A stretch of DNA of 64,000 nucleotides, taken from contig JAMPAY010000004.1 in the NCBI GenBank assembly GCA_023666945.1, positions 1 to 64,000 of the forward strand. The letters run 5' to 3'. The notes below the pieces were generated by a model. That model searched no databases and had not been told where the DNA came from. It saw only the letters and a list, made by a program, of their open reading frames with translations. This DNA is from Paludibacter sp. (GTDB taxonomy: Bacteria; Bacteroidota; Bacteroidia; Bacteroidales; Paludibacteraceae). Each line of letters starts with the position of its first letter. Position 1 is the first letter of the stretch. Below are positions 17,001 to 26,537 of the stretch, piece after piece. The position numbers and the translations under genes were made by a program.

Positions 17001-18287
17001 ATGGAAGTTATGGAATCGAAACTCTTTACGCCTTATCAGTTGGGCCCGATTACGTTACGTAACCGTTTTATTCGTTCTGCTGCGTTCGAGAATATGTGCA
17101 AAAACAATGCACCCACTCAGCAGTTGCAAGACTATCATGTTAGTGTAGCCCGTGGCGGAGTGGGGATGACCACAGTGGCGTATTGTGCTGTTGATTTAAG
17201 CGGTGTTTCTTTCGACGGACAATTGTATGTTCGTAAGGAAAGTCTGCCCGGACTCAAACAACTGACCGATGCCATTCATGCAGAGGGAGCCAAAGCGAGC
17301 ATACAATTAGGGCACTGCGGTAACATGACGCACTTTTATACGTGTCATTGCATGCCCGTGAGTGCTGATAATGGTTTCAATCTCTATTCTCCCACGATAC
17401 ATCGGCGGTTGAAAGTGGAAGAAATACAGCGATTGGTGAAAAAATTTGGTGAGGCTGTCGATTTCTGTCGTGAAGCAGGTTTCGATTGTATAGAGATTCA
17501 TGCCGGACATGCTTATTTGATTTCGCAATTTATCAGCCCGCGTACGAATCACCGACGCGACCAATATGGGGGCACTTTCGAGAACCGTGTACGGTTCATG
17601 AATGAGGTGCTCGATGAGGTGATGCAGCATGCGGGCAACGATATGGCAGTGGTTGTGAAGACTAATATGTGGGACGATTGCTGGCATGGAAGCGATATCG
17701 AAGAGGGGATAAAAATTGCCAAAGAGATCGCCAAACATAAAGTACATGGTATAGTGCTTTCCGGTGGAACAGTGAGTCGTTCACCCATGACGATACTGAG
17801 CGGTGCAATGCCCTATAAGACCTTGGCACACTATATGCCCATGAAGTCGTTCTGGTGGCTCAAGGCTGCCTTGAATTTCCCTGGAGTTGCCCCCGTGATG
17901 ATGCCTACTTCTCCGTTTAAGGAGTTGTATTTTATGGACTATGCAAAACGTTTCCAACAAGAGATAACGGATGTGCCGTTGATTTATGTGGGCGGTGTGC
18001 AATCGGGCGACAACTGTCAGCAGATTATGGATGAAGGATTTGAACTGTTCCAAATGGCGCATGTGCTGATAAAAGATCTCGACTTTGTAAAACATGTACA
18101 GGAGAACCCGCATTACCATGCCGGTTGCGGACGTTCCAACTATTGTGTGGGACGTATGTACACGCTCGATATGAAGTGTCATGAGTGTGTCGAACGCGAC
18201 GGTGAACAAATTCCGCAACGCTTGAAAAAAGAAATCGAACGATTGGAAGAAAAGGCAAAGAAATCGGTTGTAGAACAATATAAATAA
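17001..18287 (+). CDS. Old Yellow Enzyme-family NADH:flavin oxidoreductase
   Basis: A 428-residue FMN TIM barrel. The barrel start is LFTPYQLGPITLRNRFIRSA, substrate/flavin residues lie in ASIQLGHCGN and IEIHAGHAYLISQFISP, and the FMN-phosphate loop is in the last barrel strands (LIYVGGVQSGDN). After the barrel, four Cys occur in the pattern C-x5-C-x10-C-x2-C (about 375-395), possibly an iron-sulfur site, but there is no C-terminal FAD/NAD domain as in 2,4-dienoyl-CoA reductase or BaiCD. With a 5-alpha-reductase homologue just upstream, it is a candidate enoate reductase for 3-oxo-delta-4 steroids. Substrate is unproven. Confidence 0.85.
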   Translation: MEVMESKLFTPYQLGPITLRNRFIRSAAFENMCKNNAPTQQLQDYHVSVARGGVGMTTVAYCAVDLSGVSFDGQLYVRKESLPGLKQLTDAIHAEGAKASIQLGHCGNMTHFYTCHCMPVSADNGFNLYSPTIHRRLKVEEIQRLVKKFGEAVDFCREAGFDCIEIHAGHAYLISQFISPRTNHRRDQYGGTFENRVRFMNEVLDEVMQHAGNDMAVVVKTNMWDDCWHGSDIEEGIKIAKEIAKHKVHGIVLSGGTVSRSPMTILSGAMPYKTLAHYMPMKSFWWLKAALNFPGVAPVMMPTSPFKELYFMDYAKRFQQEITDVPLIYVGGVQSGDNCQQIMDEGFELFQMAHVLIKDLDFVKHVQENPHYHAGCGRSNYCVGRMYTLDMKCHECVERDGEQIPQRLKKEIERLEEKAKKSVVEQYK

Positions 18288-18336
18288 ACCGATTACGCAT
18301 AACCATTACCTATCATATAACTAAAGAAGAATCGGA

Positions 18337-19116
18337 ATGTTAGCATTAGTAACGGGAGCGAGCAGTGGTATCGGACTGATGTATGCACACGAGTTGGCAC
18401 ACACCTACCATTGCGACCTACTGCTTGTCAGCAATCAGGAAAAAGAGATCGAAGAAACGGCAACAGATATTGCTGCAAAGTATGGCGTACGTACTATTCC
18501 GCTCTACAGAAACCTTGCGTTGCAAGATGCTGCGGAAGAACTCTACGGTTGGTGCAAAGACAATGCTATAGAGCCTGATATACTTATCAATAATGCAGGT
18601 GTGTTCTTCTTTAATCCGCTAATGGAAACTTCTATGCAACGCATAGAGGTGATGCTGATGCTGCATGTGCTGACGGTTACCAAGTTGTGCCGTCTGTTTG
18701 GTGAAGACATGTGTAAGCGTGGAAAGGGGTATATACTGAATATGTCCTCTATGTCGGCTTGGATGGCTATGCCCGGTATACAGTGTTACAACTCTACAAA
18801 GGCTTATTTGCTGAATTTTTCAAAGAGTTTGTGGTATGAGTATAAGCCTTACGGTGTGGGGGTAACAGTGATGACTCCCGGAGCGGTAGACACGGCTCTC
18901 TATGGTTTGGCTCCCAACTTGCGTAAATTGGCTGTTAACCTTACGGTGAGTATTCCTCCCGAGAATTTGGTACAGCGTGCTCTTAAGAAGATGTTCAAGC
19001 GTAAGAAACAAGATATGCCGGGGGTATTAAATCATTTGTTTTTGCCTATTATGAAACATTTGCCCGATAGGGTTGTATTCTTCATGATACGCAAAATCGG
19101 ACGTTTCCAAAAGTAG
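18337..19116 (+). CDS. short-chain dehydrogenase/reductase, first of a tandem pair
   Basis: A 259-residue classical SDR: TGASSGIG cofactor motif (residues 6-13), NNAG, MSSMSAWMAMPGIQCYNSTK with the catalytic Ser, Tyr and Lys, and a basic C-terminal third (KKMFKRKKQDMPG). It is clearly a paralogue of the next gene; long stretches around LFGEDMCKRGKGYILNM and AWMAMPGIQCYN are identical. Substrates of this SDR subgroup are not known. In this operon a 3-hydroxysteroid dehydrogenase role is possible (inference). The gap to the next gene is 9 nt. Confidence 0.85.
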   Translation: MLALVTGASSGIGLMYAHELAHTYHCDLLLVSNQEKEIEETATDIAAKYGVRTIPLYRNLALQDAAEELYGWCKDNAIEPDILINNAGVFFFNPLMETSMQRIEVMLMLHVLTVTKLCRLFGEDMCKRGKGYILNMSSMSAWMAMPGIQCYNSTKAYLLNFSKSLWYEYKPYGVGVTVMTPGAVDTALYGLAPNLRKLAVNLTVSIPPENLVQRALKKMFKRKKQDMPGVLNHLFLPIMKHLPDRVVFFMIRKIGRFQK

Positions 19117-19125
19117 AGAAGATAT

Positions 19126-19902
19126 ATGTGGGCATTGGTTACAGGGGCGAGCAGCGGAGTAGGGTTGTATTATGCTACTATTTTGGCTTCCGATTATCAC
19201 TATGATTTGCTATTGGTGAGCAATCAGGAAAAAGAGATAGCGGATACGGCAAACCGTTTGTCGGCAACCTATGATGTCCGGGCAATAGGTGTGTATTCCG
19301 ACCTGTCGGATGCCCAATCGGCTGACAGACTACATGATTATTGCCATTCCAAAGGCATGGAAGTGGAGGTATTGGTGAACAATGCGGGTATGTTCTTTAT
19401 GCAACGTCTGACGGATGCTTCTCTTAAAAAGATAGATACGCTACTGATGCTTCATGCGTTTACACTGACCAAGATGTGCCGACTGTTTGGCGAAGATATG
19501 TGCAAACGCGGTAAAGGATATATTCTCAACATGGCGTCAATGACTGCATGGATGGCCATGCCCGGCATCCAATGCTACAACGCTTCGAAGGCTTATGTAC
19601 TTAATTTCTCTAAAAGTCTGTGGTATGAACTGCATCCGTATGGCGTTGGAGTTACGGTCATGACCCCCGGTGCGATAGATACAGGATTATATAATCTTTC
19701 TCCCTCTATCCGCAAATGGTTGGTGAGGCTGAATGTCAGTATCCCGCCGGAGCGGTTTGCACGTATAGCACTTAAGAAAATGTTTCGGTGTAAGAAACAA
19801 GCGATGCCTGGTATCTTGAACTATCTCTTTGTACCCATTATAAACCATCTGCCCGATTGGGCGGTATTTGCTGCCATGAAACGGCTGCCTATGTTTCGAT
19901 AA
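19126..19902 (+). CDS. short-chain dehydrogenase/reductase, second of a tandem pair
   Basis: A 258-residue paralogue of the preceding SDR, with TGASSGVG at residues 6-13, NNAGMFF, MASMTAWMAMPGIQCYNASK (Ser, Tyr and Lys intact) and VTVMTPGAIDTGLY. Divergence from its neighbour is concentrated in the first 100 residues and the C-terminus, where cofactor and substrate pockets differ. One of the pair could therefore oxidise and the other reduce, or they may have opposite stereochemistry. This is inference. The ABC-F gene starts 52 nt later. Confidence 0.85.
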   Translation: MWALVTGASSGVGLYYATILASDYHYDLLLVSNQEKEIADTANRLSATYDVRAIGVYSDLSDAQSADRLHDYCHSKGMEVEVLVNNAGMFFMQRLTDASLKKIDTLLMLHAFTLTKMCRLFGEDMCKRGKGYILNMASMTAWMAMPGIQCYNASKAYVLNFSKSLWYELHPYGVGVTVMTPGAIDTGLYNLSPSIRKWLVRLNVSIPPERFARIALKKMFRCKKQAMPGILNYLFVPIINHLPDWAVFAAMKRLPMFR

Positions 19903-19953
19903 GGCAAAAATACGTGCAAAATAGTTCGTAATCGACTCTAAAGAATAAAAAAG

Positions 19954-21732
19954 ATGGCACTACTGAATCCGTACTTGCAAGTGGAAGGGCTAACCAAATC
20001 GGTGGGCGACAAGGTATTGTTTAAGGATTTGTCGTTTGGTATAGCCGAGGGACAACGTGTAGCATTGGTCGCCCGTAATGGTGCCGGCAAATCGACGTTA
20101 TTAAATATACTGACGGGAAAAACAGAGGCGGATAGCGGTACGGTAACTTACAGAAAAGACTTGCGAGTGGGGTATCTGCTTCAACGTCCTCGTTTTGAGC
20201 AGGGCTCTACGGTGGCTGATGTGTGTCGTAGGCATGCGGAGTCGGCTGAGATGGAACGCATACTTACCGGGCTCAAGATAACCGACCTTTCGCAAGCGGT
20301 AGAGACGCTGAGTGGTGGACAGCAGAAAAGGCTGGCACTATCGGGAGTACTTGCCGATCATCCGGATTTGTTGCTATTAGATGAACCTACCAACCACTTG
20401 GATCTGGATATGGTGGAATGGTTGGAAAATCGTTTACGTCGCACAGGTATTACGCTGCTAATGGTGACGCACGACCGCTACTTTCTGGATAGAATTTGTA
20501 CGGACATCTTGGAAATAGACCAACAACAATTGTTCACGTATCACGGTAATTATGCTTATTATCTTGATAAAAAAGCCGCTCGTGAGGAGGCTTTCAACGC
20601 CGAAACGGAAAAGTATAGAAATCTGTATCGTACGGAATTGGAGTGGATGCGCCGCATGCCGCAAGCACGAGGACATAAGGCTCAATACCGTATAGATAAT
20701 TTTAAGCAAATAGAAAACCGTGCTACACAAGCGCTGAAAACAAGCAATGTACGATTAGAGGTGCAGGCTACCTATATAGGTAGTAAGATATTTGAAGCAA
20801 AAGGTGTCAGCAAAGCCTTTGGTGAGCGAGTTATCTTACGCGATTTTAACTACACCTTTGCGCGTTATGAGAAGTTGGGCATTATCGGTAACAATGGTAC
20901 GGGAAAATCCACGTTCTTGAAGATGCTCTTGGGCGAAACGGAGCCCGATAAAGGAAGGTTCGATGTAGGGGAAACTATACGATTTGGTTATTATAGTCAG
21001 AACGGAATGCCCGAGCAGAAAGGACGGAAAGTAATCGATATAGTGCGTGATATAGCCGAATATATTGACTTGGGTAATGGTAAACGTCTCACCGCTTCGC
21101 AGTTTCTACAACACTTTTTGTTCTCTCCTCAACAACAATACGACTATGCAGAAAAATTATCGGGCGGTGAACGGCAACGTCTGTATTTGTGTACGGTATT
21201 GTTGCGTAATCCTAATTTCTTGGTGTTGGATGAGCCGACTAACGATTTGGATATTCCGACGCTGAACATATTGGAGGAATGGTTGCACCGGTTCAAAGGG
21301 TGTTTGATAGTGGTGAGCCACGACCGCTATTTTATGGATAAGGTGGTAGATCATTTATTTGTCTTTCATGGAGAGGGTAATATTCAAGATTTTCCGGGAA
21401 ATTATACGGACTATCGTACCCAAAGGGAGGCTATGAATGTGCAGGCCACGAAGGTTGAAAAAAAAGAGGTACAATCTAACAACAACAAACCTCGCTTGAA
21501 CGATTTGAATAAACCTCGTAAATTGTCCTTTAAAGAACAACAAGAATTGCAACAATTGGAACGTGAATTGCCTTTGTTAGAGCAAGAAAAGAAAGCCACA
21601 GAAGAACGATTGTCGGGGGGAGAATTAACCTTGGAGGAAGTAAGTCGACTTTCTGAACGTTATGCGGAATTGCAAGTATTGCTTGACGAAAAAGAGATGC
21701 GTTGGCTGGAAATAAATGCGATGGTCGACTGA
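19954..21732 (+). CDS. ABC-F family ATPase, Uup-like
   Basis: A 592-residue soluble protein with two ABC domains and no membrane segments. The first Walker A is VARNGAGKST, with Ala in place of the first Gly, and its signature is LSGGQQKRLAL. The second Walker A is IGNNGTGKST, with signature LSGGERQRLYL. Both Walker B sites read LLLDEPTNHLD / LVLDEPTNDLD. A charged linker and a C-terminal coiled coil (about 520-590, rich in Glu, Leu and Lys) are as in Uup, a ribosome/branched-DNA-associated member. It probably acts on ribosomes. It may be a separate unit from the reductase genes despite the short gap. Confidence 0.9.
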   Translation: MALLNPYLQVEGLTKSVGDKVLFKDLSFGIAEGQRVALVARNGAGKSTLLNILTGKTEADSGTVTYRKDLRVGYLLQRPRFEQGSTVADVCRRHAESAEMERILTGLKITDLSQAVETLSGGQQKRLALSGVLADHPDLLLLDEPTNHLDLDMVEWLENRLRRTGITLLMVTHDRYFLDRICTDILEIDQQQLFTYHGNYAYYLDKKAAREEAFNAETEKYRNLYRTELEWMRRMPQARGHKAQYRIDNFKQIENRATQALKTSNVRLEVQATYIGSKIFEAKGVSKAFGERVILRDFNYTFARYEKLGIIGNNGTGKSTFLKMLLGETEPDKGRFDVGETIRFGYYSQNGMPEQKGRKVIDIVRDIAEYIDLGNGKRLTASQFLQHFLFSPQQQYDYAEKLSGGERQRLYLCTVLLRNPNFLVLDEPTNDLDIPTLNILEEWLHRFKGCLIVVSHDRYFMDKVVDHLFVFHGEGNIQDFPGNYTDYRTQREAMNVQATKVEKKEVQSNNNKPRLNDLNKPRKLSFKEQQELQQLERELPLLEQEKKATEERLSGGELTLEEVSRLSERYAELQVLLDEKEMRWLEINAMVD

Positions 21733-21746
21733 CTTTAATATATTGT

Positions 21747-21806
21747 CTATTCATAAGCAGAGGGTGTGGTAACATAATATTTACCACACCCTCTGCTTAT
21801 GAATAG
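21747..21806. terminator. long perfect palindrome, bidirectional terminator
   Basis: A 26-bp perfect inverted repeat (21747-21772 with 21781-21806) with an 8-nt AT-only-core loop lies between the convergent ABC-F and TolC-like genes, with T-rich sequence on both sides. It is unusually long and exact for a terminator. Confidence 0.85.
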
Positions 21807-21821
21807 TTGTTTTGTAACCTA

Positions 21822-23216
21822 TCAATCGCTACCTCCTCCCAATGCTTGATAGAGTGCAACCACGCCTTGTGCCTCTTCAAGCCAATCGGAGAGTTGTGTG
21901 GTCTGTGCCTCCAACAACGATTGTTGTGCATAAATCACTTCCAAGTAGGTGGTCGACCCATTGGTCATCAGTGCCTGTGTATGTTCCATCGCTTGCTGCA
22001 ATGCCTGAATTTGTTGGGTCCGTAAACTGTGTTTTGCTCGGGCGGTAATACACTGACGCATAGCATTGTTGACGTCCGATCCGGCTTGTACCAATGCTTG
22101 TTCAAAGGCAAGTAATGCTTGCTGGTATTGCGCTTTGGCAATTTCTAAATTTGCCTTGAGGGCATAGTGTTGAAAAATGGGTTGTGTGAGCGAACCGAGA
22201 AAGGCTGCTACGAAATTACCGTTCCAAAGCGCAGAACCATCAATACCAATGGTGGGGAACATTGCCGAACGTGCATAATGTTCTCCGTAGAAGTATTGTT
22301 CAAGGTTGTGTTCCGCTTGTCGTACATCCGGACGATTGGCGAGCAACTGTGCAGATACTCCGACCTGCAGTTCTTGTGGGAGAACTTGTTCCGAAAGTGT
22401 ACCGCGTTGAATATGTGCAGGTGCTTGCTTAAGTATCACACACAGTGCATTTTCCACATCGCGTATGCTATGCTTCAAATCAAGTATACTTGATTCAATG
22501 GCAAAACAGGTGGCCTCTGTCTGTGCAACAGATACTTCGTTCATCATACCTGCTCCTTTCATGGCCTGCATGATACGTACTGTTTCGCGCCATTTGATAG
22601 CGGTACTGTCGGTGATGATCAGTTGGGCATCAAGCATTAGCAATTGGTAGTAGAGCGATGCTATATTGGCAACAAGTTGGGTTTGTGCCGCTTGTCGCAT
22701 GTCTTGTGTCATGAGCAGTGCCGCTTGTGCCTTACGTTTCTGATTTACAAGTTTGCCGAACAAATCTATTTCCCAATCCATGGCAATGGGCAGAGAATAG
22801 GTCCATGTACCTTGCGAACCGCTGATGTTGTAGGTATATCCGCCTTGGGGGGCAAAGGTAAATCCCGGAACAAATGCCAATTTAGATGCTTTGTATGCCT
22901 CTTGTGATTGTTGTACTGTCAGTTGTAATGATTGAAAATCGGCATTTTGTTGCAATCCGCATTCTATTAGTTTTTGCAGGTACGGATCTGAGAATATCTC
23001 CCGCCACGAGAGTGTGGCGAGTGTTGCCGAATCGGTGTTTTCAACAATGTCCGCACCATATAGGTTATCGGCTTGGATATTGTCGGGACGTGCATACTTG
23101 CCGTATATTCCGCATGCAGAAAGACTGCAGGCAAGCACTGACAATATTCCGATAGCGAATAACGAATGTATTGCACTACGTTTGTATGCTTGTATGTTTT
23201 TGGTGTTATTATACAT
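21822..23216 (-). CDS. TolC-family outer-membrane factor (NodT/OprM type lipoprotein)
   Basis: A 464-residue outer-membrane efflux protein. A basic N-terminus and hydrophobic segment lead to a lipobox (SVLACSLSACG), so it should be lipidated. Two outer-membrane-efflux repeats follow, with typical coiled-coil segments (ANIASLYYQLLMLDAQ; NLEIAKAQYQQALLAFEQA) and the NRPDVRQAEHNLE motif of the OprM group. It forms the exit duct for the RND pump and adaptor encoded upstream in the same operon (gaps of 43 and 74 nt). Confidence 0.93.
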   Translation of the reverse strand: MYNNTKNIQAYKRSAIHSLFAIGILSVLACSLSACGIYGKYARPDNIQADNLYGADIVENTDSATLATLSWREIFSDPYLQKLIECGLQQNADFQSLQLTVQQSQEAYKASKLAFVPGFTFAPQGGYTYNISGSQGTWTYSLPIAMDWEIDLFGKLVNQKRKAQAALLMTQDMRQAAQTQLVANIASLYYQLLMLDAQLIITDSTAIKWRETVRIMQAMKGAGMMNEVSVAQTEATCFAIESSILDLKHSIRDVENALCVILKQAPAHIQRGTLSEQVLPQELQVGVSAQLLANRPDVRQAEHNLEQYFYGEHYARSAMFPTIGIDGSALWNGNFVAAFLGSLTQPIFQHYALKANLEIAKAQYQQALLAFEQALVQAGSDVNNAMRQCITARAKHSLRTQQIQALQQAMEHTQALMTNGSTTYLEVIYAQQSLLEAQTTQLSDWLEEAQGVVALYQALGGGSD

Positions 23217-23259
23217 AGTTATATTTGTTTTGATGATTAGTATCTTACATCAATAAAAC

Positions 23260-26200
23260 TCAAATTTTCTTGCCTGTTTTTTCACGCAGAGCGGTATATT
23301 CCTTGATGTGCTCAAGTTCTTCAAGGATAAGCGGGTCGGTAGATTGTTCAAACTTGACCGGTTTAACCTTTTCTTGTAATCCTTGGAAGATGACAAAGAG
23401 TGCCGGCACCATAAATAGTAGTGCCAAAGTTCCGATAAGCATACCTCCTACGGTACCCGTACCTATGGTACTTTGTCCGTTGGCTCCAACACCATGGGCC
23501 GACATCAGCGGCAACATACCGAAAATCATGGTCAGTGCAGTCATGAGGATCGGACGCATACGCATTTTAGCCGCAAAGAAAGCGGATTGTTTGAGCGACA
23601 TACCTGCAATGCGGCATTGAGTAGCATACTCGGTCAGTAGAATAGCCGTTTTTGCCAACAGACCGATAAGCATAATAAGTCCTACCTGTAAGTAGATATT
23701 GTTCTCCAATCCCATCATACGTGCAAAGAGAAAACTGCCCATCAAGCCGAAAGGTACTGCAAAGATAACGGCAAAAGGAATGAAGAAACTCTCGTACAGA
23801 GCACTCATCACCAAATAGATGAATATAATACAGATAAGGAATACCATAGCCGTATTGCCACTACCGGTTTGTTCTTCTTCACGTGTGATACCGCTGAAAT
23901 CAATACCATATCCTTTCGGTAATTCTTTTTGTGCGACTTCTTTAATCGCCGCAATGGCTTCACCCGATGAATATCCGTCGTTCATGTTCCCATTTATACC
24001 GATACTGTTGTACATGTTGAAACGATTGAGCACCAATGGGTCGTATATACGTGTAAGTGTTATGAATTGCGTAATGGGAGCCATTTCACCTCCAACGCGT
24101 ACATAGATGTTATTGAGTGTTTCAGGGTCGTTGGCATATTCGGGAGATGCCTGAATCATAACACGATAAACTTTTGAGAAACGATTGAAATTGGATGCAT
24201 AGATACCACCGTAGTATCCGCCCAATGTACTCAACACTTCAGCAGGACTGATACCGGCACGTTTGCATTTGGAAGCATCTACATCCACCATATATTGCGG
24301 ATAGTCAATCTTATACGAACTGTAGGCAGATGCAATTTCGGGGCGTTCACGCAGTTTTGCCAAATAGGCTTGGGTAACTTCATAAAGTTCGGTCACACTA
24401 CCTCCTGATTTGTCTTGTACGTAGAACTCGAAACCGCCACCCATACCATAGCCGGGAATCATACCGGGGGCCATTACAAAGATGTTCGCTGTTTTGATGT
24501 CGGCAGTAGCCGCATAAATTTTATTGATGACGCTTTTGTTGTCCGAACCTTTTTCTGTTCGAAGATCCCAGTCTTTTAGTTTTATGATAAACAGACCCAT
24601 ATTGGAACCGGTACCTGATATGATACCTTCACCTGCAATTTGGTTGCAGATGGAAATTTCGGGAATCTGACGAATGCGTGCTCCCAATTCTTCCATAATA
24701 TGACTGGTCTGCAGAATACCGCTTCCCGTAGGGGTGGTTACATCAACCATTAGAATACCGGTATCTTCATCCGGAACCAGACCGGTTTTGGTAGTTTGCA
24801 TGAAATAAACCAACAATCCTATGGCAACGGCTATACAACCACCAACGAGCCATTTGCGGCGAATGAAGACCATTGCTAATTTTGTATAGCGTTTAATCAG
24901 TGCATCATAGGCCACGGTATATGCTTTACGTACGCGATAGGCTATTTTGCTTCCCTCTCCTTCTGTAGGATTAGGCTTGAGCAATATAGCACACAGTGCA
25001 GGACTGAGTGTCAGTGCCGTTAATAGCGAAATACCTACAGATACCGCCATGGTAAGACCGAATTGGCGATAGAAGAGGCCGGTGGTACCTCCCATAAAGG
25101 ATACGGGAATAAATACGGCCATGAAGACCAATGTGGTGGTACATAGTGCTGCGGTAAGTCCACCCATGGCATCAACGGTCGCTTTGTAGGCAGAACGATA
25201 ACCGGCATCAAAACGTGCTTGTACGGCTTCTACAACTACGACACTATCGTCCACCACAGTACCGATAACAAGTACCAAGGCAAAGAGGGTAAGCAAGTTG
25301 AGCGTAAAACCGGCTAAGTAGATAAAAGCAAATGTACCGATTAGTGAAACGATGATGCTGATGGTTGGCACTAAGGTCGCGCGAAAATCTTGCAAGAAGA
25401 AATAAACCACAAAGCAAACCAATAGTATGGCAATGATGAGAGATTCAACCACATCATGAATAGACGAGAACAAGAAATCGTTGGAACTTTCCATGGTTAC
25501 CAATTCTACATCTTGTGGCAAATCTTTACGTATGTCCTCAAAGAGTTTATCAATATTGTTGTTTATCTCGGTAGCGTTACTTCCTGCAATTTGGAAAACC
25601 AGGTTACCGATACCGGGGCAGCCGTTAACTCGTCCTGTATAATTGTAACTATTTTGTCCGAGTTCCAATTCCGCAACATCTTTCAGTCGGAGTTCTTCAC
25701 CCGTAGGAAGTGTCTTGATGACGATGTTACCGAACTCTTCTTCGGTCACTTTGCGGCCGCGATACTTCATGGAGTATTGAAATACTTGGTCATAATTCTC
25801 ACCGAAACTACCGGTTGCCGCTTCTATGTTTTGTTCTTGGAGTATGGCGGTGATGTCGGAAGGAATGAGTCCGTATTGTGCCATAACGCTTGGACGCAAC
25901 CATATACGCATACTGTAGGTACCTCCCATGATTACCAATGTACCTACACCCTGAATACGCAACATTTGCGGTTTTATATTGATGTCGATATAGTTGGCAA
26001 GAAACTCTTCATCGTATGTACCGTTTGGACTGTACAATGCGAATGTACGCAACATCGAAGGTTGTTTCTTGTAGGTGGTAACACCTATCTGTGTCACTTC
26101 GCTCGGCAGCAAACCGGTGGCTTGTGTTACACGGTTTTGCACATTGATTTGTGCCATATCCGGATTGGTACCTTGTTTGAAGTAGACACTGATTTGGGCT

Positions 26201-26463
26201 GTACCGCTATTGGTCGCTTTCGATACCATGTAAATCATATTTTCTACACCATTGATCGATTCTTCCAACGGTGCAACAACACTCTTCTGAATGGCATCGG
26301 CATTAGCCCCCGGATAACTGGCACTTACCACTATGGTGGGAGGAGCAATATCAGGATATTTTTCAATGGGTAGATTGAAAAGCATAATCAATCCCACAAT
26401 CACGATAAATATAGAAATTACCGCCGACAATACGGGACGATCGATGAATGTTTTGACGTTCAT
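23260..26463 (-). CDS. RND efflux permease, HAE-1 (AcrB-like) family
   Basis: A 1067-residue inner-membrane drug/proton antiporter with 12 transmembrane helices and two large periplasmic loops. The proton-relay residues are present: the Asp pair in VIGTVVDDSVVVVEA (TM4) and the Lys in GLLAKTAILLTEYA (TM10). It also has the opening FIDRPVLSAVISIFIVIVGL of this family. I chose the ATG at 26463 (MNVKTFIDRP) because the longer frame would begin at a TTG in a weak context. It lies between the adaptor and outer-membrane-factor genes of one operon. Confidence 0.95.
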   Translation of the reverse strand: MNVKTFIDRPVLSAVISIFIVIVGLIMLFNLPIEKYPDIAPPTIVVSASYPGANADAIQKSVVAPLEESINGVENMIYMVSKATNSGTAQISVYFKQGTNPDMAQINVQNRVTQATGLLPSEVTQIGVTTYKKQPSMLRTFALYSPNGTYDEEFLANYIDINIKPQMLRIQGVGTLVIMGGTYSMRIWLRPSVMAQYGLIPSDITAILQEQNIEAATGSFGENYDQVFQYSMKYRGRKVTEEEFGNIVIKTLPTGEELRLKDVAELELGQNSYNYTGRVNGCPGIGNLVFQIAGSNATEINNNIDKLFEDIRKDLPQDVELVTMESSNDFLFSSIHDVVESLIIAILLVCFVVYFFLQDFRATLVPTISIIVSLIGTFAFIYLAGFTLNLLTLFALVLVIGTVVDDSVVVVEAVQARFDAGYRSAYKATVDAMGGLTAALCTTTLVFMAVFIPVSFMGGTTGLFYRQFGLTMAVSVGISLLTALTLSPALCAILLKPNPTEGEGSKIAYRVRKAYTVAYDALIKRYTKLAMVFIRRKWLVGGCIAVAIGLLVYFMQTTKTGLVPDEDTGILMVDVTTPTGSGILQTSHIMEELGARIRQIPEISICNQIAGEGIISGTGSNMGLFIIKLKDWDLRTEKGSDNKSVINKIYAATADIKTANIFVMAPGMIPGYGMGGGFEFYVQDKSGGSVTELYEVTQAYLAKLRERPEIASAYSSYKIDYPQYMVDVDASKCKRAGISPAEVLSTLGGYYGGIYASNFNRFSKVYRVMIQASPEYANDPETLNNIYVRVGGEMAPITQFITLTRIYDPLVLNRFNMYNSIGINGNMNDGYSSGEAIAAIKEVAQKELPKGYGIDFSGITREEEQTGSGNTAMVFLICIIFIYLVMSALYESFFIPFAVIFAVPFGLMGSFLFARMMGLENNIYLQVGLIMLIGLLAKTAILLTEYATQCRIAGMSLKQSAFFAAKMRMRPILMTALTMIFGMLPLMSAHGVGANGQSTIGTGTVGGMLIGTLALLFMVPALFVIFQGLQEKVKPVKFEQSTDPLILEELEHIKEYTALREKTGKKI

Positions 26464-26537
26464 AGTTTCTTTGTTTTGTTCTGTAGTCAAGTGGCAATAG
26501 TGTTTTTATTGCCACCACCTTAAAGATATAATAGGTT

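Noticed and set aside
25456..26373. 305-residue open frame on the plus strand
   Set aside because: It lies wholly opposite the RND permease gene, has no family features and reflects codon bias of the real gene.
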